Shown here piece by piece: positions 53,743 to 62,674 of a DNA stretch of 64,000 bases. The translations under genes were made by a program, and so were the position numbers. Source of the DNA: Bipolaris cookei (taxonomy: Eukaryota > Ascomycota > Dothideomycetes > Pleosporales > Pleosporaceae); assembly GCA_002286855.1 (NCBI GenBank), contig NRSV01000043.1, positions 1-64,000 on the forward strand. Direction: 5' to 3'. Each line of letters opens with the position of its first letter. Positions within the stretch are counted from its first letter, which is position 1. Below the pieces are notes generated by a model that was not told the origin of the DNA, ran no database searches, and saw only the letters and a program-made list of their open reading frames with translations.

Positions 53743-55284
53743 ACATCTGGGATGGACGAGTTTGCCACGATGCCAAGACCTCACCAACCTTGACTAATAC
53801 CGTACCCCACCACCTCGCGGACGCGCGGCCTCACCAAGACTACAACACCTCATACCTCCACCACCATGAGTAATATTGAGGCTGTGCTTGCAGCCAACGA
53901 TGCCCTAGGACTTGGAGAATCTTTTAAGTATACTGATATAGCAAAAAAAATTTGGTGTTCCTCGATCTACGCTTAGTCAAAGACAGAGATTGCTACATCT
54001 CACCTTCTGGATTGGTCAAACAATGAAATAGGCCTCGCGTGGCTTCAACAGGTGTTCTATCGCAGTATAAGGGCAAAGGATCGCTCATCCTATCGACTAC
54101 TTATACTTGAAGGCCATGGAGTTCACTTAATAATGAATTTTATTGAATACTGTGATCAGAATAAGATACTCTTCGCAGTATTTCCTCCACTCAACCCACA
54201 CGTTACATCCTCTCGACGTCAGCATGTTCAAGCCTCTCTCAACAGCGTACTCAGATAAGGTTTCTACCTTCGTAGATAGGAGTTAAGGCCTTACTTCAAT
54301 GAGTAAGAGAGACTTCTTTACTCTCTTCCACCAAGCCTGGCAGACCTCCTTCAAGGAAACGACAATCCTGAACGCCTTCAAGGCTACAGGGATATCGCCT
54401 CTTAACCCAGAAGTGATCTTTCAGCGCTTTGATGTACCTGATCCTACTAGTGACAGTGACTCCTCAGCTCTTAGTGCCTCTGACTGGAGGGAGACGGAGC
54501 GTCTGCTACATAAGGTAGTCGCTGATCAAGGCGATAGACATGTCAAAAAGCTAAGCCAGGTTATTCACTGAAGTTCAGTTGAAAACAGTCTCCTCAAGGA
54601 GGAAGTAAGGAAGCTGAAGGAGACTCTAGTCAATAAGAGAACACACAGGAAACGAGGCAAGCCTCTACCCCTATAGGAGGCTAAGGAGCATTTTGGTGGA
54701 GCTGCATTCTGGTCTCCAAGGAAGATGCAGCAGGCGCGCGACCCGATGAGGCAACGTGAGGACACGAGACAGGTGAGGCTTGCAGTGAGCCTAATGAGGC
54801 AGAAGGAGAAGGAGGAGAAGGCTATTGAAAAAGGCCTCGAGGATCGCAGCTCGCAAGGCTGAAAAAACAACTTCGAAAAGCTCTCAAAACTTACCAAAGG
54901 GGTAAGGGAAAGAGCCTTAAGGCTACTATAAAGGCTACTCGAAAAAGAGGCCTACTGCGAAGCCTCAAGGTAGTGAGAAGTCTCAGGAAGGTGCTGCAGG
55001 CTCACCACCTCTAACCTCGCGTCGCCGCCGCGCAATTAGAAATCCATCTCGATTTCTATAGCTATATGTATGTGTACATATATATATTCAAGAACTATTG
55101 ATCTCACCACTTAAGAAATATCGCGATAATAGCCTTTTGGTGTGGCTGTATAGCCTCATTTCAGAGGTAGTCTTGGTGAGGCCGCGCGTCCGCGAGGTAG
55201 TGGGGCACGGTATTAGTTAAAGTTGGTGGGGTCTTGGCCTCGTGGCAAACTCGCACATCTGGCAAACTCGCCCATCCCAGACGT
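53743..55284 (+). mobile_element. Pogo-like transposon 3, long inverted ends, internal deletion
   Basis: The ends are inverted repeats of about 85-110 bp: left ACATCTGGGATGG...GAGTTTGCCACGA...AAGACC...ACTAATACCGT...CCCCAC...CCTCGCGGACGCGCGG, right the reverse complement with the GCGAGTTTGCCA unit doubled. TA flanks both sides (53741-53742, 55285-55286). Length 1,542 bp. Inside, on the plus strand, are an N-terminal helix-turn-helix piece (MSNIEAVLAANDALGLG, 53868), then directly WLQQVFYRSI and LLILEGHGVH (54100), i.e. the middle of the transposase is deleted. Confidence 0.88.
53868..54862 (+). pseudogene. Remnant pogo-like transposase of element 3
   Basis: Order: MSNIEAVLAANDALGLGESF with FKYTDIAKKIW (HTH), deletion, LLILEGHGVHLIMNF (DDE_1 second Asp replaced by Glu), frame breaks at 54258, KRDFFTLFHQAWQTSF and NAFKATGISPLNPEVIFQRF (54299-54571), then a charged tail with stops to about 54862. 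Not functional. Confidence 0.8.
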
Positions 55285-55286
55285 TA

Positions 55287-56034
55287 ATGCCTTACCGCAA
55301 TCCTTTCATGTAGATATACCTAACAGGTTTCACCACAAACCTTGTGAAACGGATTCTGCAACCGAGTATTATCATTCGACTCAAGTATGGACGAGCTGAA
55401 GAATTCCGACTTATGGCAACTGAATACTAGCCGAGGATACGAAAAGTTGTTGAATTGAAACGGAAATAGGTGCTTACATACAAAATATTAATGCCATTAT
55501 ATATCCCACCCTTGTGTATATAATGTAAGCAACACATCACTTCACATCCTATAATCTGGTGATAGTAAGAAGCACTACTTACTTTGTGCACATGTCCAAG
55601 CTGTCGAAGACGAATAGCCAACATAACCTCACTGGATTATTTCCCTCATGCACCCCTCGTCTCGGCCGACTACTCGTCTCGGAACGCTAGCGCACCAGGC
55701 CCCCAGTACACCCATGTAATGTGCTCGCCACGACCCGTGCCTCATATGTGCCGATTGCAGCATGCATGCACGCAGCAAGAGTAAGTGGTGAAGCGGGGTA
55801 AGGGAGAAGGGGTCGTTTGAGACGGGGCCAGGCGCCAAATGAGGGGGGGGGTCCAAAAAAAAAGAGAGCAAGCTAGGATTTTTGGTACACGGCCCGTGAA
55901 TTCGGCAATGCTATAAGCGGTGTTTATATCTAATGTCGCTACTACCCAGAAAAAAAAGGAAAATTCCTTTTTCGAATACTTCCTCCCTTTCCTAAACGAG
56001 ACTTATACAAATTGAAAATTGAGAAAAGAAAAAA
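55287..56034. other. Intergenic, promoter of aldehyde dehydrogenase gene
   Basis: No gene recognised. A poly-G run (55845-55852) next to poly-A lies at 55845-55863; the leader before ATG 56035 is AG-rich. Confidence 0.5.
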
Positions 56035-57655
56035 ATGGCAACCATCAAACTCATCAAACCAGACCCAACCTACACCGTCCCCCTCCTCATCAACGGCCAA
56101 GAAGTAACCACCACAACCACCTTCCCCGTCATCTCTCCCTCCTCCCACAAGGAAATATGGCGCGCCTCCTCCACCTCCCTCGCAGACGTCACCTCCGCCG
56201 TGGCTGCCGCCAAATCTGCCTTCCCAGCGTGGTCCAAAATGAAGCACCCGGCCAAACGCAACATCTTCCTGCGGGCCGCCAACGTGATTGAGGCGCGCGC
56301 CGACGAATTCGCAGACTACATGAAGCTCGAGATGGGGGCTGCGGATATGTTTGCGAATGGGTTCAATGTGCCCAAGATGGCGGATATGCTGAGGGATGTG
56401 GCGGGGCGGCTGAGCGGGGTCATGGGACATATTCCGAGTTGTGAAGAGGAAGACACGAGCGCGCTGATTGTGAAGGAGCCGCTTGGTGTGGTGTTAGGGA
56501 TTGCGCCTTGGTATGTTACCTTTTATCCCTTGTACATTTTTGAAAAAAGGGGAGTATGGTTTGCTGATTCGGATTGTTTGCTTTTGGACAGGAATGCACC
56601 ATATGTTCTTGGTATGCGCGCTATTCTCTACCCTCTCGCTGCGGGCAACACGTGTATTCTCAAGGGAAGCGAGCTCTGCCCTCGCACATGGTGGGCTATC
56701 GGTAGTGCATTGAGTGAAGCTGGGCTTCCGGCGGGCGCACTGAACGTGCTGTTCCATCGTCCCGAGGATGCGGCGCAGATTACCACTGCGTTGATTGAGG
56801 AGCCGGCTATTAAGAAGATCAACTTCACTGGATCTACGGCTGTTGGGCGTATTATTGCGTCAACAGCGGGTAAGAATCTCAAGCCGGTGCTGCTGGAGCT
56901 GGGGGGCAAAGCTAGCGCTATTGTGCTGGATGATGCGAATCTGCAGACGGCAGCGGTGCAGTGTGCGCTGGGTGCTTTCTTGAATTCAGGCCAGATTTGC
57001 ATGAGTTCTGAGCGCATCTTGGTGCACAAGGATATCAAGCCACAGTTTATCGAGGCGTTCAAGGGCGCGGTAGAGGGTATCTTTGGTGGCGACAAGCCCG
57101 CGCCCATTCTCGTAGCCGCACCCGGTGTGGAGAAGAACAAGAAGTTGATTGCTGATGCTGTTAAGAATGGAGCAAAGGTTGTGCAGGGTGACCACGAAAA
57201 GGACGAGAAGCACCCCGAGACAAACGAGACGTCAGCCACACGCATGCGTCCTGTTATCGTCGACGGCGTGAACAAGAACATGGAGCTTTTCCATACCGAG
57301 TCGTTTGGTCCTTCGGTGTCCGTTATTGAGATCTCAAGTGATGAAGAGGCTATTGAGATTGCTAATGATACCGAGTATGGTCTTTCTGGGGCTATCTTTA
57401 CCGAGAACCTTGGCCGAGGATTTAGAATTGCAAAGCAAATTGAGACCGGGTAAGTCGCAACTTGTGGTGACTGAGTTGCAGTCGAGACGTTCGTGCTAAC
57501 ATTGATACAGAGCTATTCACATCAACTCCATGACGGTGCACGACGAGTGGACTCTGCCTCATGGCGGTGCAAAGGCGAGTGGATTTGGTCGCTTCAATGG
57601 CCACTGGGGTATTGAAGAGTTTTTGCGCCTCAAGACCATTACCTACAAAGAGTAG
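56035..57655 (+). CDS. Aldehyde dehydrogenase (salicylaldehyde/vanillin type)
   Basis: Exons 56035-56510, 56592-57449, 57511-57655; introns of 81 bp (GTATGT...GACAG, itself open in frame) and 61 bp (GTAAGT, GTGCTAACA branch, TACAG); 492 residues. NAD-dependent ALDH fold: coenzyme loop NFTGSTAVGRIIA, general base Glu in LLELGGK, nucleophile Cys in NSGQICMSSERI, and ESFGPSVSVIE. The N-terminal part (PLLINGQEV, AFPAWSKMKHPAKRNIFLRAANVIE) and the C-terminal HDEWTLPHGGAKASGFGRF are typical of the fungal group related to bacterial salicylaldehyde and vanillin dehydrogenases. It oxidises an aromatic aldehyde to the acid, useful for lignin-derived compounds. Keeping the first intron would insert 27 residues into the Rossmann region, so splicing is expected. 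A solo LTR lies 82 bp after the stop. Confidence 0.92.
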
Positions 57656-57737
57656 GTTCCATGTCAGGGTGGTATTGCTCGAAAAGCGGCATAGACTACT
57701 GGTTATGAAAAAGAATAAGATAAAAAAAAGATATTAA

Positions 57738-57966
57738 TGTTGAGAATATATGGGTTCAGTCCAAGGTGGAAGGTTCTTGGGGGTCACATGATATCCCGTT
57801 GTGGCAGGCACTGTCCAGTTGGTCATAGCTCCAACCACAAAAGTGTGAGAATATAGCAGATAGATACACGATAGTCAAGACAACACGTTGTAGCCACCCT
57901 ACCTTATCCCTCTCTCTATTCTGTTATCTATGGTATTCATACTACCAGAGAGACCTTATTTCAACA
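57738..57966 (-). mobile_element. Solo LTR, family 1, copy c
   Basis: On the minus strand it starts TGTTGAAATAAGG and ends CATATATTCTCAACA. The two flanks carry a perfect 5-bp duplication, ATTAA at 57733-57737 and 57967-57971. It matches copy a (778-1004) along its length in inverted orientation. It sits next to the terminus of pogo-like element 4; the duplication even includes the TA target and first base of that element. Confidence 0.92.
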
Positions 57967-58033
57967 ATTAACATGTTTCACAAGCGAGTGGTTCACACTC
58001 ACCAGCGCGTCGATGCCAACACTACAACGTGTA

Positions 58034-59767
58034 ATGGCTCAACAACGCACTACTCAACCCTTCTATACTGAAGCAGATCTACAACTTGCTCTTTCTGATA
58101 TTCGATCGCAACGTGTTTAAAGCTAAAGACATACTGTACTGCCTCTATCTATAACATGCCTTAAATAACTTTGTCTCACTGATACACTGGAAAGCGCCTC
58201 CTCCGCAACTGCGAAGCGAAGTCAAAGCGCCTTAACAAGCTAGAAGAGGAGGTTATATTTAGGCGTATTCTTGAAGTCTGCGCGAGGATTTGCGCTTATA
58301 GAGAATGACATCTGAGTAACGTGTTCTATCAGTAAGCTGCGCACCCCACTGTTACAAGTAACAAGAAGAATTCTCTCCTGGACGCCATACAAGGGACTAG
58401 GAGTGGCACAGTTGGAAACCAGAGCTTACAGAGGTCTGCGTCAGAAGGTAAAGATCAACGTAGGGTGCTGATCACGTGACTGGCATCACGCCAAGACGAC
58501 CATCAGATGTTAGTATGTGATGGCAGGACTGGAAGCAATGAGGATATAAGGATGGATGGATTTCATTATTACTCTCGCTTTGGTCAACTCAAATTGTACT
58601 TTCTTACTAGTTACTTTACTTAACAAGACTGTTGCATTGTTGTTCTATCCAGCATAGAATTGGTTGTCTTTACTCCGGTTCCAGACAAATCGCACGGCTT
58701 ACCGCAGATTACCGCCTCGCCCTAACCCGGACCGAGACCAGGGAAGTATAGCCAAACCCCGTGTAACAATACCAACTTTCGTTGTCTTTGCGGGCAAGGT
58801 GCTTATTGACGTCTGGTTTGAGAATCTACTGGCCAACTAGGTTCTTGAAGTTAGTCCTAGTGTCTGGACGAACAATTAGCCTGCTTTTGCGTGGCTAGAG
58901 CACTTTAAAACCTATACGAAGAGACACACTATTAGTGGGTATTGATTATTTATTATTGATGGCTATGAGAGCTACTGCTGTGTCGAATTTCAAGATCTTT
59001 GCAAGGAGAAGAATATTCTTCTTCTCTGTATGCCTGCATACTGCTCTCACTTATTATAGCCTCTTGATATCGCCTGCTTCGCGCCGTTAAAGCGCAAGTA
59101 TGGCGACGTAGTATTAGGCTTGGCACGCAACTGCACTAACCATGCTATCAAGGAGATCTTCCTACCAACCTTTAAGGTTGCTTTTGAGCAGTCTCTCACA
59201 AAGAATAATATCAAAGCTGGCTTTAGAGGCGCTAGTCTAGTCCCACATAACCCACAAGCGGTGCTATCGAAGCTTGATGTAGTGGTGTAGACACTAAAAC
59301 AATCACCGCGATGGATGGACACCTGGGAGGCGCAGACACCGCGCAACGCCCGCGAATTTGAAGCTCAAAGTACTCTCATTCGACAGAGAGCAAGAAACCG
59401 CCCTGGGTCTTCTACAAATTCTCTCGACGAGAAGGTTGCACAGTTAAGTAAAGGGGCTCAGTAAATGGCACATAAGATGGTGCTTATGATGGAGAAAATG
59501 ACTACCCTTAAAGAGGCTCTAGATGCAGCAAATAAGCGGAAAAGACGTAAGCGGCGATACATACGGACAGACGAGAGTCTTACTGTTGACGAAGTATAGA
59601 AAGTTTTAGCTGAAAAGGCAAGTAACAGTCGTGGTGATGGCGAAAGTGCGTCGAAGAGGGTGCGAGGAGAGAGGCGGTGCGGGCATTGCAAGCAGACTGG
59701 ACACAACGTTCGTACCTGCATAGTTGAGATAGATAGTGCAAGTGATAGCGGCGATTCTAATAACTAA
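58034..59767 (+). pseudogene. Broken pogo-like transposase with zinc knuckle (element 4)
   Basis: From ATG 58034: MAQQRTTQPFYTEADLQLAL (HTH), RLNKLEEEVIFRRILEVCAR, then the family 2 LTR, then KVLIDVWFENLL..., FIIDGYESY (DDE_1 second Asp), LCMPAYCSHLL, PLDIACFAPLKRKYGD, NNIKAGFRGASLVPHNP, a coiled basic segment and a C-terminal knuckle CGHCKQTGHNVRTC, stop 59765-59767. Many TAG/TAA codons, several at positions of expected CAG or TGG. Confidence 0.8.
58350..58640 (+). mobile_element. LTR-like repeat, family 2, copy b (nested)
   Basis: Begins TGTTACAAGTAACA and shares three blocks with 2422-2752, including the TATA-like core AGGATATAAGGATGG. It splits the transposase of pogo-like element 4. The 3' end is approximate; no target duplication was identified. 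Confidence 0.6.
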
Positions 59768-59871
59768 TTTGGTATACTGCAATAGTTTATTGACTGTGGT
59801 AAAAGTGTGTGATAATGTGTCGACGTCGACACACTAGTAGGGCGTGAGCCACTCGCTTATGAAACACATTA

Positions 59872-61692
59872 GCAAATGAATAGGAATGAGAATTGCTGTC
59901 ATGACTGAAGTTCTGTGACGTCCGTGGTCCATTACTCAGAATACACTACAACGGAATGACCACCTCCGATCTTTGTGATCGCTGGGCATGACATAATGCC
60001 TACTAAGTTCCCATTCTGATAGGTTCTTCGAGAAGATGAGGCTTATCATTATGTTATCGAGAATGTAAGCGCTTTTACGGGGTCAGTTGTTAGAGTTGCA
60101 GCAATAATTCCCGACAAAAAGCTCCATGAATGGTCTTGTTTCATGTACCTGATGTTTGGCACGCAGAGGCGGGCGTTACCTGCGTCCAATCATCCAGAGG
60201 CTTTGGCCAGGTCCGGTCGTGGCTGACTGTGGCATGCATATCTTACGATCTGGTGCAGAGTGGCGTGGGGACTAGGTTGGTTTCTCTGCACGTGGCTGCT
60301 TTTGCTTTGCTACAATCACTATGCAGGCCGAGTAGAGGGGGGTTAAAGCCTATTGCTGCCCTCGGTGTTTTTCAGAAAGTTCGTGTGTGGTTATTCCATC
60401 AGAGTATCGCGCGTCCCAAAAGAGCCCGAGTATATATTTATGAGGGGGCTGGGAAGGAATAGTCGGACGTTACAGTATGCATGTACAATGGCCAGTAGGC
60501 CGCTCAGGATCTGGCCTAGAGAAGCTTCCACCCGTCTATCGGACTCTGACGCTCCGTGTCAGGTAGACTGGTGATTGGCTTTGACCGGTGAGGGCAATCG
60601 CCCCTTTTGTCGGTGCCATGGCGTTGTTTTGCTCTACGACGCGTCTGCTATTCGCTAGACCTGAGGTAGCACGGATGTGTGAGACGTGACTAACGAGGCC
60701 CGGGATTCGTTACACGGGATATGCGGGCGCACTTAGGCCCAGGCGAGTGGTAGCAGAGTCGTCTTACTACACAGCCCATGTAAGGCACCCACTGACCGTG
60801 TATGGCGAGGGCTGTGTGATGGGCACGTGCCAAGTGTGTGATGGCAGCAAATACGCGTCGAGAGAAGGACATTTAGTATGTAGTACTAGGCGCCCGGCCT
60901 TTTGAGGAGCCGGGGCGATCGACACAATATCTAGCTGTCAGAGAAGAGGCAAAAAGAGACGGCGAAGAGACTCGAGAAGGAACTACTGCACGCCACGGGG
61001 CCCTGGCGAACAGGTAGGTTCGAGAGCAGCATGCCGTGTTCCGAAGCAAAAAGACGGTATGACAGTCTGGGAGTACCTGGGCGTCGGCAGTAAGGTTTTT
61101 TGGCCGCAAGCGTATGGTTGGACAGGTGTAGGTCCACTTTACCAGGCACTTTGGTACCAGCAACGGCCGTGCCCTTCCCGCGTCATGGGCAGGCAGAGTT
61201 TGGAAGCATGCGGCTTGCCAGGGCGGGCCGGAGACAAGCACGATGTTGGTAGTCAGGCCAGCGGACAAGGGCCAGTGTGGTGCATTGCGTGCAGGGCGAG
61301 TGGAGCCAGGTGTGCGCTGGACGACGTGGGCTTGCCTGCTTGCGGCTTGGGAGATGCATGCTAAATAAAGCCAGGCGCAGACTCGCGCGAGGGGGAGCAC
61401 CGGGGCTCCGCCAACGGTAAGTAGAGTACTCGACCTGCACCGCGCCCCTCTCTGCTGCACTCGTCCTGTCTCTCCAAGCCGGACGGGCTCTTTTGCTCGC
61501 GCTGTTTCTCTCGCTTTGCGTTGTCTTGCTTTTGTCTTGACCCGTCCGCCTGCTTGCGAGGGCTGCCGACCTTCTCCAACGCGACTTACTTAATACACAT
61601 AACATACGTACATATACTACATAAACAGCCCCGAAGAGGAGGAGAAGAGCCCGTATACAGAAACGGCCTGCTACGCGTAAACAAAAACAACA
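59872..61692. other. Intergenic, no gene recognised
   Basis: 1.8 kb. Long GC-rich open frames on the minus strand (60873-61460; 61183-61821) have no domain and overlap the 5' part of the next gene. Probably the regulatory region and leader of the gene at 61693. Confidence 0.45.
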
Positions 61693-62382
61693 ATGGCGTC
61701 GGACCAATCCCAGGCACTGTCGAAAAAGGTGTCGATATTCCGACGCTTCTCCAGACGAGACCGAGGCGATACCCCTCCATCGCCTTTTCTCATGAACCAG
61801 GGCATCCGCCCACCCGTCCAACGATCACCACGAAGACTGCAGCGTAACCGCTCCTACGCACCAGCCCCCGTCGGCCTCCTCACACCACCGCCATCTCCAC
61901 CAGAAAAAAGCTCTTTCGACTCCAGCTCGGCATCCGCACGCTACCGTCAGCCTGCTCGCAACCACCTCACCACCCCTCCACCCTCGCCAGGCTCGCGAGA
62001 ACGCGTTGTGCCCAACACTCTACTCACCAAACCCTTTCCTGGAAACCCCCTCATCACATCATGGAACATCTTCCTTCCCCCTTCGCAAATATACTCGCTT
62101 TATCTTGGCCACGCCCCGCAGGAAATGGAGGACAAGTGGTTCATCTACAGCGAGGGGCCAGACCAGGCTGGAAAGCTCAAGGTCCACTTTCACCGGAGTT
62201 GGACAGGCATCAAAGTCGCTGAGCTGTTCGTCGTCATGGACACAAAAGGTGAGGGTGCAGGCAAGATTGTCGGCATCAAGTGGAATGGCGGCGAAGACAT
62301 GAACTGGATGAGCGAGGAAGAGGCCAAGTACATGATCCGCACCGCCTGTCGGTGGCAATTGAACGTCCATTTAGAAGATTGA
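61693..62382 (+). CDS. Conserved fungal protein, proline-rich with globular C-terminus
   Basis: Intronless, 229 residues, ATG in a good context after an A-rich leader. Residues 1-110 are disordered, basic and Pro/Ser-rich with PPPSPP and TPPPSPGSRER segments that could bind SH3 or 14-3-3 type partners. Residues 115-229 look globular: LITSWNIFLPPSQIYSLYLG, DKWFIYSEGPDQAGKLKVHFHRSWTGIKVAELFVV, and the end WMSEEEAKYMIRTACRWQLNVHLE. I recognise this as a style of unnamed fungal protein but cannot assign a function. No signal peptide or membrane segment. Confidence 0.75.
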   Translation: MASDQSQALSKKVSIFRRFSRRDRGDTPPSPFLMNQGIRPPVQRSPRRLQRNRSYAPAPVGLLTPPPSPPEKSSFDSSSASARYRQPARNHLTTPPPSPGSRERVVPNTLLTKPFPGNPLITSWNIFLPPSQIYSLYLGHAPQEMEDKWFIYSEGPDQAGKLKVHFHRSWTGIKVAELFVVMDTKGEGAGKIVGIKWNGGEDMNWMSEEEAKYMIRTACRWQLNVHLED

Positions 62383-62672
62383 GAGAGTGTGAGCGAGTTT
62401 GAGACGGCCTGAAGAATTTGTTGTTACCAGGTCTACGTTTTAATGACTGGCGTTAGCGATGCCGAACATGCTAATATGGCTTGCTGCGATTTTCCAAAGA
62501 GGCTCTTTAGCCCTCGTACTACGAAGTATGACCTTTTCCAAATATATGATTTATGAATGTCTGACCTGCTTGCTTCTTTTCCTTTTAGATAACAGGTATA
62601 TGAATGTTTTCCCATGCGGCTTTTTTTCAAATGGACTATCTTCACATACCGAATTTCGCTGACTTTTTTTTG
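62383..62672. other. Intergenic, no gene seen
   Basis: Between the conserved gene and pogo-like element 5. Confidence 0.5.
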
Positions 62673-62674
62673 TA

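Larger units (their letters stand above)
57971..59869 (+). mobile_element. Pogo-like transposon 4, interrupted by an LTR
   Basis: Left end ACATGTTTCACAAGCGAGTGG, right end (reverse complement) ATGTGTTTCATAAGCGAGTGG; flanking TA at 57969-57970 and 59870-59871. An LTR-like repeat of family 2 lies inside from 58350. The transposase on the plus strand is heavily mutated. Length 1,899 bp including the insertion. Confidence 0.85.

Noticed and set aside
56511..56591. ALDH insert YVTFYPLYIFEKRG as extra protein sequence
   Set aside because: It begins GTATGT, ends ACAG, is 81 bp and interrupts the conserved PW-N region, so it is an intron that happens to be open.
778..57966. The inverted copies at 778 and 57738 as ends of one giant mobile element (Starship-like)
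   Set aside because: Each copy has its own TG...CA ends and its own 5-bp duplication, so they are independent solo LTRs; no tyrosine recombinase captain gene was seen.
60873..61821. Minus-strand frames of 195 and 212 codons
   Set aside because: They overlap each other and the start of the gene at 61693; composition reflects local GC, with no domain.
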